Shown: positions 34,135 through 43,771, counted from the first letter of the stretch. The stretch is 64,000 nucleotides of DNA from Tritonibacter multivorans (GCF_001458415.1 NZ_CYSD01000037.1:436501-500500), one strand, 5' to 3'. Numbers and translations: made by a program. The notes: generated from the letters alone by a model not told the origin.

Positions 34135-35472
34135 ATGAAGAAATTTGCGATGGCCGCTCTGGGCGGCACGCTGGCGGGGATCGTGGCGACAACCTATGTT
34201 GCAGCCCCCCTTCTGGCGCAAGAGGCCCGGGAGACCAATGTCTACGAACAGCTGGATCTGTTTGGCGATATTTTTGAACGCATTCGTGCGCAATACGTGG
34301 AAGAGGTCGACGAGAAAGAGCTGATCGAGGCAGCCATTGGCGGCATGTTGCAATCGCTGGACCCGCACTCCAGCTATCTGTCGCCCGATGATGCCGCCAA
34401 GATGCGCGTGCAGACCCGTGGCGAATTTGGCGGTCTGGGCATCGAGGTGACGCAGGAAGACGGCTTTGTCAAAGTGGTCTCACCCATTGATGGCACCCCT
34501 GCCGATGAAGCAGGCATCGAGGCCGGCGACTTTATCACCCATGTAGATGGTGAAAGCGTTCTTGGCCTTGCGCTGGATGGCGCGGTTGAGCTGATGCGCG
34601 GCCCGGTGGGGTCCGAGATCGTCATTACCGTGGTGCGCGAAGGCGAAGAAGAACCCTTTGACGTCACCATTATCCGCGACACCATCAAGCTGACTGCTGT
34701 GCGCACCCGTACTGAGGGCAGCACTGTTGTTCTGCGGGTGACAACCTTCAATGAACAGACCACCCCGAACCTTGTGGCCGGCTTTGAAAAGCAGGTTGAG
34801 GAACTGGGTGGCATGGACAATGTAAACGGCGTTGTGCTGGATCTGCGCAACAACCCCGGCGGTCTGCTGACCCAAGCGATCAGCGTATCAGACGCCTTCC
34901 TTGAAAGCGGTGAGATCGTTTCGACCCGTGGGCGCAATCCGGAAGATGGCGAGCGTTTCAACGCAACCCCCGGCGACCTGATTGAAGGGAAGCCGATTGT
35001 CGTGCTGATCAATGGCGGCTCGGCCTCGGCGTCGGAAATCGTGGCTGGTGCACTGCAGGATCACCGCCGCGCCATTGTCGTGGGCACCAAATCCTTTGGT
35101 AAGGGTTCGGTTCAGACCGTGATGCCCCTGCGCAGCGATGGGGCCATGCGCCTGACCACCGCGCGGTACTACACCCCGTCGGGCCGTTCGATCCAGGCGC
35201 TGGGTGTCAGCCCTGACATCGTGGTCGAACAGCCACGTCGCAGCCCCGAGGCAGAGGAAGAGGACGAAGCAACCGCAGCACGTCGTCAGCGGTCCGAAGC
35301 GGACCTGCGCGGTCGTCTGAACAATGACAGCCTGTCCGAGGACGAGGTCCGCCAGATCGAGGCAGATCGCGAGAAGGCCGAGAAGGCCGCCGAGCTGCGC
35401 AAACAGGACTATCAGCTGGCCTATGCCATCGACATCCTGAAGGGTCTTGTGGCGCTGGGTCCGAAGAACTGA
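34135..35472 (+). CDS. ctpA: S41 carboxyl-terminal processing protease
   Basis: A 445-aa periplasmic serine protease. It has an N-terminal signal sequence (residues 1-28), a PDZ domain (about 95-175, GLGIEVTQEDGFVKVVSPIDGTPADEAGI) and the S41 core. The catalytic serine lies in NGGSASASEI (residues 293-301) and the catalytic Lys323 in FGKGSVQTV. A charged coiled tail (about 365-430) follows. A GTG 15 nt upstream is possible; the ATG at 34135 was chosen because it gives a compact Met-Lys-Lys signal start. Together with EnvC it points to control of cell-wall hydrolases. Confidence 0.93.
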   Translation: MKKFAMAALGGTLAGIVATTYVAAPLLAQEARETNVYEQLDLFGDIFERIRAQYVEEVDEKELIEAAIGGMLQSLDPHSSYLSPDDAAKMRVQTRGEFGGLGIEVTQEDGFVKVVSPIDGTPADEAGIEAGDFITHVDGESVLGLALDGAVELMRGPVGSEIVITVVREGEEEPFDVTIIRDTIKLTAVRTRTEGSTVVLRVTTFNEQTTPNLVAGFEKQVEELGGMDNVNGVVLDLRNNPGGLLTQAISVSDAFLESGEIVSTRGRNPEDGERFNATPGDLIEGKPIVVLINGGSASASEIVAGALQDHRRAIVVGTKSFGKGSVQTVMPLRSDGAMRLTTARYYTPSGRSIQALGVSPDIVVEQPRRSPEAEEEDEATAARRQRSEADLRGRLNNDSLSEDEVRQIEADREKAEKAAELRKQDYQLAYAIDILKGLVALGPKN

Positions 35473-35494
35473 TCCGGTTCATTATGTCATGTCA

Positions 35495-35522
35495 GAGGGC
35501 GTCCCAAGCGGGCGCCCTTTTT
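35495..35522 (+). terminator. Intrinsic terminator after ctpA
   Basis: GGGCG-T-CCC pairs with GGG-CGCCC around the loop AAGC and is followed by five T. It ends the gpmI-envC-ctpA unit; the T run touches the stop of the convergent gene at 35522. Confidence 0.75.
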
Positions 35523-35977
35523 CATTTTGGGGGGCTGTTTTTCGGCACAAAATCCGCAGGCAGCCCGGCCTGCGGCCAGGCAGAGAAGTCGCAGTAGATG
35601 ATCTGCCAGTCTTGTCCCGTCATGCGAAACCGCAGCCGTGTTGGAAAAGGCGGCTGCAGCTGGGTGCCTGCATAGACCAGCCGTGCTTCGCAAGCCGCAT
35701 CAATGTTCAGTGTATTGCGAAAGTCTGCGGAGACGCAGCGCTGATCAAACAGGGTCACTCCGAGAAACCGGAACTGATTGCGCAGGGCGACAAACAGATC
35801 ACGCAGGTCAGAGCGCCCTTTGAGGTGCAATGGGCCCAACGGGCTGCGCAGGCTTTGCGGCAGATGAAACGCACGTTCAAAGTCGCCAAACACCCCATGT
35901 GTGAGCGCGAGGCTCACGGGATCGAGGACAGACTCACTGATTTGTTTGGCCGTAATCGAACCGGAAATGGCAACCAC
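35522..35977 (-). CDS. Hypothetical protein, possibly NTF2/SnoaL-like
   Basis: A 151-aa protein beginning at GTG. No catalytic motif is recognised. Size and the end of the domain (TRLRFRMTGQDWQIIYCDFS, a strand pair common at the end of NTF2-like folds) suggest a cone-shaped NTF2/SnoaL-type fold, but that is an impression. There is no signal peptide. The Shine-Dalgarno sequence is poor. It is convergent with ctpA and divergent from ada. Confidence 0.5.
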   Translation of the reverse strand: MVAISGSITAKQISESVLDPVSLALTHGVFGDFERAFHLPQSLRSPLGPLHLKGRSDLRDLFVALRNQFRFLGVTLFDQRCVSADFRNTLNIDAACEARLVYAGTQLQPPFPTRLRFRMTGQDWQIIYCDFSAWPQAGLPADFVPKNSPPK

Positions 35978-36136
35978 CTACTGGACACTCACAGAACAAC
36001 TGAACAATCGTTAAATTACCACAATTTTCAATAGCATGCAAAGTTACACGTTTTGCGTGAACGTCTTGACAGGAAATCGAAATAGCTGCCCGATTTTCGG
36101 CGACACCGCCCTCTTTACCTGCGCTAGAGTAGCTTC

Positions 36137-37201
36137 ATGATGTTTGAATTACCTGATCACGAAACCCTCTATGCTGCGTTGCTGGCGCGCGATCCCGACT
36201 ATGACGGGCGCGCCTATGTTGGCGTGACGTCGACCGGCATTTTCTGTCGGCTTACCTGTCCTGCCCGCAAGCCTAAGTTCGAAAACTGCCGTTTCTTTCA
36301 CACGCCAGGCGAATGCATTGATGCTGGGTTTCGTCCGTGCAAACGCTGCAAACCGCTGAGCGCGGCTGCTGGAAATGATCCAATGATTCAAGGGCTTTTG
36401 GCTGATTTGGAAGCCGCGCCCACCAAACGCTGGGCAGAGGCGGACCTGATCGCGCGGGGCCTTGACCCTTCGACCGTGCGCCGGGCCTTCCGGCTGCAGT
36501 TCGGCATGACATTCCTTGAGATGGCGCGCCAGCGCCGATTGCGCGAGGGGTTTACGACGCTCAAGGCCGGGGAACCGGTGATTGCGGCGCAGATTGACGC
36601 GGGATTTGAAAGTGCCAGCGCGTTTCGCGCGGCCTTTGCCACCTTGTTGGGGCAGGCACCGGGACATTTCCGCAAGGATGCTGAACTTCTGGTTGATTGG
36701 ATTGACACGCCGCTTGGCGCCATGGTGGCCATTGGATGCCGCCATCGCTTGCATCTATTGGAATTTGTCGACCGCAAAGCTCTGCCGCGCGAGGTCGCGC
36801 GATTGCAAAAGGAGCAGCCGGGTGGGCTTGGCTTTGGACGCCCTGCGGTGATCGACCAGGCCGCCGAAGAACTGGAGCGCTACTTTGCCGGTCAGTCTGC
36901 AACGTTCCAGACGCCGTTGACCTTGCACGGCACCCCGTTCCAGCGGCAGGTCTGGCAGGCTTTGCGTGAAATACCCGCGGGGCAAACCCGCAGTTATGGG
37001 GCCTTGGCTCAGGATCTTGGCCGCCCGACCGCCAGCCGGGCTGTGGCGCGCGCAAACGGGTCCAACCAGATTGCCATTATGGTGCCCTGCCATCGCGTCC
37101 TAGGCGCGGATGGGTCGCTCACGGGCTATGGTGGGGGGCTTTGGCGCAAGCAGCGGTTGGTCGAAATCGAAAGCGAACTGGCGCGCGCAGTGCAGCTCTG
37201 A
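36137..37201 (+). CDS. ada: Bifunctional adaptive-response regulator and O6-methylguanine-DNA methyltransferase Ada
   Basis: A 354-aa protein that repairs methyl phosphotriesters and O6-methylguanine and activates the adaptive response. The N-terminal zinc/methyl-acceptor site has Cys37, Cys41, Cys68 and Cys71 (FCRLTC and CKRC). An AraC-type helix-turn-helix follows (about 95-180). The C-terminal transferase has the acceptor Cys318 in MVPCHRVLG. All parts are present and full length. It is monocistronic, divergent from the hypothetical at 35977 across a 159-nt AT-rich region. Confidence 0.95.
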   Translation: MMFELPDHETLYAALLARDPDYDGRAYVGVTSTGIFCRLTCPARKPKFENCRFFHTPGECIDAGFRPCKRCKPLSAAAGNDPMIQGLLADLEAAPTKRWAEADLIARGLDPSTVRRAFRLQFGMTFLEMARQRRLREGFTTLKAGEPVIAAQIDAGFESASAFRAAFATLLGQAPGHFRKDAELLVDWIDTPLGAMVAIGCRHRLHLLEFVDRKALPREVARLQKEQPGGLGFGRPAVIDQAAEELERYFAGQSATFQTPLTLHGTPFQRQVWQALREIPAGQTRSYGALAQDLGRPTASRAVARANGSNQIAIMVPCHRVLGADGSLTGYGGGLWRKQRLVEIESELARAVQL

Positions 37202-37585
37202 TTAGCCGTCGTGCTGGGTGTCGCGGCAATGGCGACGGAACGCGCCTTTCAGCATGTCGAGTTCCGCGCGCAACAGTTCGACCTCGGCGCGCAGATCATC
37301 GGCAACTGCATCGCCCGCAATCAAGGTCAGCTCGCCCAGTGTTTCATTGCTGCTCTGATCGCAGATCAGAAAGCTTTGGACGCCATCGGTCAGTGCCGAG
37401 TTCGGCACTTTGAAGGACAGTGACCATTGGTTGCCCTCTGGTTCTGGGGCCAAGTTTACCTCGGTCAGGGGACGATCGAGATGCAGGACCTGAACGGCGG
37501 GTGCATCGGTTGCATCTGGCGCTTCGAGAAGCCCTTCCCAAAGCCCGTTCTGAAAGCGGATTTTATGCAGCTTGAGCGTGCTCAT
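37202..37585 (-). CDS. Conserved Rhodobacteraceae hypothetical protein
   Basis: A 127-aa acidic protein with no signal peptide. The first two thirds look beta-rich (WEGLLEAPDATDAPAVQVLHLDR, WSLSFKVPNSALTDG) and the C-terminal third is a helix, probably coiled coil (VADDLRAEVELLRAELDMLKGAF), ending in RRHCRDTQHDG. The ATG at 37585 was preferred over one five codons up. It follows the DUF6478-like gene by 11 nt on the same strand, suggesting a functional pair. Function unknown. Confidence 0.65.
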   Translation of the reverse strand: MSTLKLHKIRFQNGLWEGLLEAPDATDAPAVQVLHLDRPLTEVNLAPEPEGNQWSLSFKVPNSALTDGVQSFLICDQSSNETLGELTLIAGDAVADDLRAEVELLRAELDMLKGAFRRHCRDTQHDG

Positions 37586-37596
37586 CAGGACCTCAT

Positions 37597-38358
37597 TCAA
37601 AAAGTCGCACGCAGATAGCGCGCAAAGGTAATGTCGCGGATGATCACCTGATTCATGTCCGGAGCTTCAAAAATCAGGTCCACCCAGGCTTTCTCGAGCC
37701 GTTTTTCGTTCATGTCGCTGTGGGCGAGATCAAATTCCGCAGACACTGAAGTCTGGGACTGAGGCAGTTCCTGCACGATCTGAACGGTGTTGGGGCCGTG
37801 TTGCAGATTGAGCCGGGCAAAGATTTCAAGCGGGCGCTCGCGCTCGACAATTGCATCCACGCGAATGACGTGCTGGCGTCCCAATCCCTCGAGCGCGGCA
37901 GAGGGAAGGTCCAGCACCAGCGACAGGAAAGAGCCATCAAACTGGAACACATCCATCCGCAGGCCAAACGGCGCGAGGTCCTCTTCGCGGGTGTTGCGCA
38001 GCTGGCGCAGGGTCAGCTCTGAGATGCGGCAATCGTGGAACAGCTGCACCTCATGGCCAAGCCGGGCCTTGGAGGGAACAGCGGCGACGCCTGCGACAGG
38101 CAAGGGGCCGCGCCAGGGTTCCGGCCGCCAAGACCAATCGGTGCCATGGGGGCGGGAAAAACGGTCCGAGCCAATGTGAGGCATGGCAAGCTTCCCGTCG
38201 GCGCGGTGGATCAGCTCGCTCAGGTGTTGGCGCAGCTTGCGGGCCTGATTGCGCTGGCTGCGCAGCCGGTGCAACGGCGTGCGGTCGGCCAAAGCCGTGT
38301 CCCGACGCCAACGGCGCAGGGCTGTGGTGTGCACCAAGCGGTCCAGAAAGCTGCCCAT
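37597..38358 (-). CDS. DUF6478-like family protein
   Basis: A 253-aa protein starting MGSFLDRLVHTTALRRWRRD, with an Arg-rich N-terminal helix (RLRSQRNQARKLRQHLSELIHRAD) and a beta-rich C-terminal part (FQFDGSFLSLVLDLPSAALEGLGRQHVIRVDAIV). It resembles a protein family confined largely to Rhodobacteraceae; the DUF number is given from memory of similar sequences and should be checked. No enzymatic motif is seen. It precedes the 127-aa hypothetical by 11 nt. Confidence 0.6.
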   Translation of the reverse strand: MGSFLDRLVHTTALRRWRRDTALADRTPLHRLRSQRNQARKLRQHLSELIHRADGKLAMPHIGSDRFSRPHGTDWSWRPEPWRGPLPVAGVAAVPSKARLGHEVQLFHDCRISELTLRQLRNTREEDLAPFGLRMDVFQFDGSFLSLVLDLPSAALEGLGRQHVIRVDAIVERERPLEIFARLNLQHGPNTVQIVQELPQSQTSVSAEFDLAHSDMNEKRLEKAWVDLIFEAPDMNQVIIRDITFARYLRATF

Positions 38359-38496
38359 TGAAATCCTGTTTTGCCTGTGGATGCCCGCCAAGCCTGCCGT
38401 TTTGGAGGCGGCGCGGGTCGGTTTCCGTCACAATAAATCAGGGCGACTGGAAAATGAACGGGGAAACTCACAACAGCTGCGGCGGTCGTGACGTGA

Positions 38497-39300
38497 TCAG
38501 CCGTTTTGGTCGTCTGCTGACGCGCTGGTGGTTTCGCTTTGCTGCAGCTGCGGGCGCAGGCGAGGCCGTGGCGAGCTGCCTGCCGGATCCACCGTGGGTT
38601 TCGACAGCTGGGCCAGCTCGGTTGCGCTGCGGCTTGCGCGCATGAAATCGCGGATCAGCTTTGCACCGCGATCCCCAAGGTAGCTGCTGCCTGCAGGCGC
38701 ATAGAGCGCGACGGCGACCATATGGCTGTTTTGGACAAAAGCGCCGCGCCAATGGGTCGGGCTGGCGCCGGGGGTCGTGTCGTCCGGCTGCATATGCAGC
38801 TTCACCAGCGGGATCTGCGCATCTTCGCGCTGTTCCAGAAGCCGTGCGTCGCTGCGGGCGCGGGTAAAGGCCTTGTGCAGCGCAGTGGCAGAAGGCGTCG
38901 CTGTATTGGCGGCAACAGATCCAATGGAAGCGGTGACAATAACCCCTTCCCCACGACCCAGCCGACGCGCGCCGCGCATACGGTCACAGCGTGCAAGCAG
39001 GGCGAAACCGCCTTTGCTGGTGTGCTGTTCCATCTGCGAGTCAAAACAGAACCCGTTTGGGGCCGCGAGCACAAGCTGGCCTTCGTCGAACGCGGTGGTC
39101 ACCACAGGGTTGGCCCGGCCAAAAAAGCCGCCGCGTTGCCCGCTGTTTGCGGTTGAGGGGTCGGGTGCAAAGGCAAACTGACTGCCTTCCATGCAGCAAG
39201 CCAACACCAGTGGCATCATCACCGCGGCAACGGTCAGGCCCAGACGTCGGAACGTAAGCCCGCGCGGCGTAAGTGCTTTTGAACCGGTCGTCCCTGTCAT
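38497..39300 (-). CDS. Hypothetical membrane-anchored or lipoprotein-like protein
   Basis: A 267-aa protein. After a short basic N-terminus there is a hydrophobic stretch LGLTVAAVMMPLVLACCMEG (about residues 20-39) whose LACC resembles a lipobox. The rest is predicted exported, with GFCFDSQMEQHTSKGGFALLARC near residues 82-104 and a Pro/Arg/Gln-rich C-terminus. The ATG at 39300 was chosen because AAGGGA lies 6 nt before it; the frame stays open to 39450 without a good ribosome site. Function unknown. Confidence 0.6.
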   Translation of the reverse strand: MTGTTGSKALTPRGLTFRRLGLTVAAVMMPLVLACCMEGSQFAFAPDPSTANSGQRGGFFGRANPVVTTAFDEGQLVLAAPNGFCFDSQMEQHTSKGGFALLARCDRMRGARRLGRGEGVIVTASIGSVAANTATPSATALHKAFTRARSDARLLEQREDAQIPLVKLHMQPDDTTPGASPTHWRGAFVQNSHMVAVALYAPAGSSYLGDRGAKLIRDFMRASRSATELAQLSKPTVDPAGSSPRPRLRPQLQQSETTSASADDQNG

Positions 39301-39615
39301 GTCTGTCCCTTGTGTGGCCCCGCGACCTGATTTCTTTCGGGCGAGGGCCATGATCAAATGCGTCAATTTTATTCCAATTAACGTTTGCAAAAGGTGTAGA
39401 CCTCCCGGTTTCAACGGGCAAGGACATTCCCGGCCAAAGGCTGGCAACAAAGACGCGCTGTGAAAGAAGGCTTGAAGATCAGCGGATTGGTGCCTACCTC
39501 CTGCGGTCTTTACCGGCTAAGTTGACGTTAAGGCGTCACAAAGCGGTGTTTCCTGTCCCTGCGGTCAGGGTGCGAAATGCCAGAGGCCGACAACCGATTC
39601 GAGAGAGGACGGGGT
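39301..39615. other. Intergenic region between two divergent genes, no gene seen
   Basis: This 315-nt stretch separates the start of the lipoprotein-like gene (minus) from the pseudo-ABC gene (plus) and must hold both promoters. It includes an AT-rich patch near 39360-39390 (ATTTTATTCCAATTAACG). I could not place a clear -35/-10 pair or a known operator, and no ORF with a ribosome site was found. Confidence 0.5.
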
Positions 39616-42600
39616 ATGGAGCCCAGCCTGTTTGCCTTCATTTGGCGCTATTCGCGCCCGCAGCAGATTGGTCTGCTGTTGTTCACGTTGGCAAGTTTTC
39701 CCTTTCTCTATGCCACGCTGGAACTGCCCAAGCGAATCGTAAATGACGCCATTGGCGCGCCGGTGTCCGTGATCGATGTCTTCGGCTGGCAGCTGCATCC
39801 GGAACAATACCTGCTGGTCTTGTGTTTCGGATTTTTGGCTGCCGTCTTGGCGTCGGGGCTGATGAAAATGCGGCTCAATACGCTCAAAGGTATCCTGTCC
39901 GAACGGCTCTTGCGGCGGCTGCGGTATCAGATGATCGCACGTATGATGCGGTTCCCATCAACGTATTTCCGGACCACCTCTCAGGGCGAAATGGTCGCTA
40001 TGGTCACCGCCGAAAGCGAACCCATGGGCGGGCTGATGGGCGATGCGGTGGCACAGCCGGTGTTTCAGGCGGGCCAAATGCTGACCATTGTCAGCTTTCT
40101 GTTCATGCAAAGCGTCTGGTTTGGCCTTGCATCGGTGGCGTTGATCCCGTTGCAGGCCTGGCTGATCCCCTTGTTGCAGCGCCAGATCAACCTGCTGAAC
40201 AAAGACCGCATCCGCGAAGTGCGCGCCCTGTCGGCAGAGATCGGTGAAACGGCGGCGGGTCTCAGCGATCTGCGCGCCAATGGCGGCTGGCGGTATCGGC
40301 TGGCCCAGGTTTCCAATCGGCTGGGGCATCTGTTTGAAATCCGCCGCCGGATCTACATGAAGAAGTTCTTCATGAAGTTCCTCAACAACCTGATCGGCCA
40401 TCTGACGCCGTTCTTTTTCTATGCAATCGGCGGGGTGCTGGCGATCCGCGGGGAAATCACCGTCGGCGCGCTGGTGGCAGCTTTGGCCGCCTACAAAGAC
40501 CTGTCGTCGCCGTGGAAAGAACTGCTGACCTATTACAATCAGGTGCAGGACATGTCCCTGCGCTGGCAGGTGATGACCGAAAAATTTTCCCCTGCGCAGA
40601 TGATCAAGCCCGAGTTGTTCGATGGCGAACCAAAGGACATTCCGCATCTGCGCGGCGATATTGAGCTGCGCGATGTGGTGGTCAAAGACAGCGAAGGCAA
40701 TTCGGTTTTGGATGGTCTGACCCTGACCTTGCCTGCGGGGGGGCGGGTCGCAGTTCAATGCAGATCGGAACGGGAACGCGCGGCTTTTGCCCAGCTGTTG
40801 ACCCGTGAAATTCTGCCCTCGAGCGGCACGGTGACCATTGCTAACCACCCGCTGAACGACCTGCATCAAGGGGTGATTGCGGCGCGGATTGGCTATGCCT
40901 ATTCCGACCCTTACCTGTTTGATGGGTCTGTCGGGGACAATGTGCTGATGCCGCTGCGCAACCGCCCTCGGGGCGATGCAGCGCAGGAGCTGATGGGACG
41001 GATCGAGGCGGTGAAGGCCGGCAATAGCCCCGATACGCTGGATGCGGACTGGATTTCACCGGAACTGGCCGGGATTGCGGATCAGGACGGCCTGCGGGAT
41101 TGGTGGTTCCAACTGGTCGAGGCCATGGGCATTGATGGTCAGCTGTTTCACCGCACCCTGCACACGCGTTTGCAGGAAAACCACCGCGGGTTGGAAGAAC
41201 AGATCACAGCGCTGCGTCCGCAGATCGAAGCCAAGCTTGTCGAGAAGGGCATCCGGGACGCGATTTTCCGCTTTGTGCCCGAGCGCTACAACCCGACCCT
41301 GACCCTCGCGGAAAACCTGCTGTTTGCTTTCCCGGTTCAACCGGTGCCCGAAACGCTGTTCACCGACCCCGACGGCCCGTTTCAGCGGCTTCTGCGCGCC
41401 GAAAAACTGGATCTGGAGGTGCGCCAGATCAGCCTTAACCTGCTGGATATGCTGGAACGGACCTTTGGACGCGATGGCACCAACCACCCGCTGTTCCAAC
41501 GCATTGGTCTGGACGAAGCCCTGTATCGCCGCATTCTTGCGGCGGCCGAGCGGTTGCGCTCGCAACGCATATTGACCGACGAGGAAAAAGCGCTGCTGTG
41601 CACGCTGCCTTTCCTGCTGACCGAAGAACAATTCCGTCCGGGCCTGCCCGAGACTTTCAAAGATCTGATCCTCCGCCTGCGCAAAACTCATGGCGATCTG
41701 CTTTTGTCGCAGTGCAAAGGCGTGTTCCGCCGACTGCGGGTTGACGAATACGCCCGCAAACTGACCGTTCTGGAAAATGCCCTGTTTGGCCGGGTTTCCG
41801 ATTTTGCAGGGGCGCGGTCAGAGGCCGTTGAGGATGCAGTGGCCGAAGTGCTGGCGGCCCATGATCTGCGCGCGCGTCTTGCGCTGATGCTCTATGATCT
41901 GCCGACCGGTCTCGGCGGGAGCTTGCTTGAACCCGTCTTTCGCGAACGCGCCGCGTTTACGCGCGCGGCGATCAAGCGACCGGATGTACTGATCCTGGAC
42001 CGTGCCCTGGCCAGCCATGATGCCGAAAGCCGTCTGGGTACGCGCCGCAAATTGCAGCAGCTGTTGCCGCATACCACCATGATTTACATGGAAGATCATT
42101 TTGCCCATCCGGAACGCTATGATGTGTTCATCGAAATCAAGAAGGGGCGGCTGGACGGTATCCCTGCATTGCGCCAACCGGTCAACGAAGGGGATGTTGC
42201 TGATTTTGATCGAAAGCTTGCCGAACTGCGCAATGTGGAGCTGTTCTCCAAACTGGATCCGCGCAATCGCCGTCTTCTGGCCTTTTCGGCGCAATGGTGC
42301 CCGGTCGCTGCGGGCGAACCTGTCTTCCTGAGTGGTGAACCGGGGGATGCGGTCTATCTGTGTTTGTCGGGGCGCGCGGAAATCCGCTGGGCCGGGCGCG
42401 ATGAGGCATTGGATGATGTGCTGCCGGGGCGTCTTATTGGCGATCTCGCGGTGATCCTGAATGCCCCGCGTCAGCTGGATCTGGTTGCTGGCGAAGACAG
42501 TCTGTTTCTGCGCATCGGGGCAGAGGAATACCGCGCCGTGATCGAAAGCGATGCCAGCGTCGCGGTGGAGTTGCTGAAAACCGTCTCCACCCATCTTTTG

Positions 42601-42684
42601 AATGTCACAGATGCCTTGCGGCAGGTGCACGGCGGTCCGGAGGCGTTAGAAAACGGCGATACAGGCCGCTCTGAGCCCTCCTGA
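39616..42684 (+). CDS. ABC-exporter-like protein with degraded ATPase and cyclic-nucleotide-binding domain
   Basis: A 1022-aa protein. Residues 1-320 form an ABC exporter membrane domain (about six segments). Residues 345-450 and 745-850 form the two halves of a nucleotide-binding domain, split by a helical insertion of about 300 residues. The ATPase motifs are lost: the Walker A region reads GGRVAVQCRSERERAAF, the Q-loop Gln is Ser430 (YAYSDPYLFDGSVGDN), the signature is GLGGSL, and the Glu after Walker B is Arg796 (VLILDRAL). Residues 875-1000 are a Crp-like cyclic-nucleotide domain (FLSGEPGDAVYLCLSGRAEI). The ATG at 39616 follows GAGAGGA. The role is probably sensory or regulatory rather than ATP-driven export. 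Confidence 0.8.
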   Translation: MEPSLFAFIWRYSRPQQIGLLLFTLASFPFLYATLELPKRIVNDAIGAPVSVIDVFGWQLHPEQYLLVLCFGFLAAVLASGLMKMRLNTLKGILSERLLRRLRYQMIARMMRFPSTYFRTTSQGEMVAMVTAESEPMGGLMGDAVAQPVFQAGQMLTIVSFLFMQSVWFGLASVALIPLQAWLIPLLQRQINLLNKDRIREVRALSAEIGETAAGLSDLRANGGWRYRLAQVSNRLGHLFEIRRRIYMKKFFMKFLNNLIGHLTPFFFYAIGGVLAIRGEITVGALVAALAAYKDLSSPWKELLTYYNQVQDMSLRWQVMTEKFSPAQMIKPELFDGEPKDIPHLRGDIELRDVVVKDSEGNSVLDGLTLTLPAGGRVAVQCRSERERAAFAQLLTREILPSSGTVTIANHPLNDLHQGVIAARIGYAYSDPYLFDGSVGDNVLMPLRNRPRGDAAQELMGRIEAVKAGNSPDTLDADWISPELAGIADQDGLRDWWFQLVEAMGIDGQLFHRTLHTRLQENHRGLEEQITALRPQIEAKLVEKGIRDAIFRFVPERYNPTLTLAENLLFAFPVQPVPETLFTDPDGPFQRLLRAEKLDLEVRQISLNLLDMLERTFGRDGTNHPLFQRIGLDEALYRRILAAAERLRSQRILTDEEKALLCTLPFLLTEEQFRPGLPETFKDLILRLRKTHGDLLLSQCKGVFRRLRVDEYARKLTVLENALFGRVSDFAGARSEAVEDAVAEVLAAHDLRARLALMLYDLPTGLGGSLLEPVFRERAAFTRAAIKRPDVLILDRALASHDAESRLGTRRKLQQLLPHTTMIYMEDHFAHPERYDVFIEIKKGRLDGIPALRQPVNEGDVADFDRKLAELRNVELFSKLDPRNRRLLAFSAQWCPVAAGEPVFLSGEPGDAVYLCLSGRAEIRWAGRDEALDDVLPGRLIGDLAVILNAPRQLDLVAGEDSLFLRIGAEEYRAVIESDASVAVELLKTVSTHLLNVTDALRQVHGGPEALENGDTGRSEPS

Positions 42685-42747
42685 TTGCAATTGACGCAAA
42701 GTCGCCTTATCTGAGGGGCAAATGCCCCCCTTGAGCAGAGGCTCCTG

Positions 42748-43698
42748 ATGAACTGGATCACCAATTACGTCCGGCCGCGGATCAATTCCATCTTCTCGCG
42801 CCGCGAAGTGCCCGAGAACCTTTGGAAGAAATGCGACTCCTGCGGCACCATGTTGTTTCACCGCGAACTGAGCGACAACCAGAACGTCTGCACCAGCTGC
42901 GGCCACCATATGAACATCACCCCGCGCGAGCGTTTTAACGCGTTGTTTGATGGCGGTGTGTTCGCCGAGGTCGACGTGCCGGAGCCGATCACCGACCCGC
43001 TGAAGTTCCGCGACCAGAAGCGCTATCCCGACCGGATGAAAGCGGCGCAGAAGAAGACCGGCGAAAAAGAAGCCATGCTGGTCGCTGCCGGTGAAATCGG
43101 CCGCACCCCGATCGTGGCCGCCGCACAGGATTTCTCGTTCATGGGTGGCTCCATGGGCATGTATGTGGGCAACGCCATCATTGCTGCCGCAGAAGAAGCT
43201 GTGAAACTGGGCCGCCCGCTGGTTCTGTTTTCTGCCGCAGGCGGCGCACGTATGCAGGAAGGCATCCTATCCCTGATGCAGATGCCGCGCACCACGGTCG
43301 CGATCCAGATGCTGAAAGAAGCAGGCCTGCCCTACATCGTTGTGTTGACCCACCCCACCACCGGCGGTGTGACCGCGTCTTATGCGATGCTGGGCGACGT
43401 GCATATTTCCGAACCCAATGCGCTGATCTGTTTTGCCGGTCCCCGCGTGATCGAACAGACCATTCGTGAAAAACTGCCCGAAGGCTTCCAGCGCGCAGAA
43501 TACCTGCTGGATCACGGCATGCTGGACCGTGTGATCCCCCGCACCGAGATGCGCGACGAGCTGATCACCATTATCCGCATGCTGATGAACCTGCCGCCGC
43601 AGGTGGTGGGCGATCTGCCCGCACCAGAGCCCGCCGCTGCGGAAGAAGACGGAAACACACCCGAGGCTGCCGCCTCTGAGGAAGAAAAGGCAGGCTGA
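42748..43698 (+). CDS. accD: Acetyl-CoA carboxylase carboxyltransferase subunit beta
   Basis: A 316-aa subunit that, with AccA, transfers the carboxyl group from biotin to acetyl-CoA in the first step of fatty-acid synthesis. The N-terminal zinc ribbon has Cys29, Cys32, Cys48 and Cys51. The crotonase-fold core shows [31 protein letters not shown] and [16 protein letters not shown]. The C-terminus carries an acidic alanine-rich tail (about 285-316). It is followed by a terminator and folC, the usual accD-folC order. Confidence 0.97.
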   Translation: MNWITNYVRPRINSIFSRREVPENLWKKCDSCGTMLFHRELSDNQNVCTSCGHHMNITPRERFNALFDGGVFAEVDVPEPITDPLKFRDQKRYPDRMKAAQKKTGEKEAMLVAAGEIGRTPIVAAAQDFSFMGGSMGMYVGNAIIAAAEEAVKLGRPLVLFSAAGGARMQEGILSLMQMPRTTVAIQMLKEAGLPYIVVLTHPTTGGVTASYAMLGDVHISEPNALICFAGPRVIEQTIREKLPEGFQRAEYLLDHGMLDRVIPRTEMRDELITIIRMLMNLPPQVVGDLPAPEPAAAEEDGNTPEAAASEEEKAG

Positions 43699-43722
43699 GC
43701 CTGCTAACCTGACACCAACACG

Positions 43723-43752
43723 GGCCCGCCTTATCAAAGGGCGGGCCTTTTT
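43723..43752 (+). terminator. Intrinsic terminator between accD and folC
   Basis: GGCCCGCC pairs with GGCGGGCC around a 9-nt loop and is followed by five T, starting 25 nt after the accD stop and ending 20 nt before the folC ATG. Confidence 0.8.
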
Positions 43753-43771
43753 CGGTTCAAGAGCTGAGACC

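Noticed and set aside
36066-36094. TTGACA as the -35 of an ada promoter.
   Set aside because: No acceptable -10 at a normal distance, so no promoter is called.
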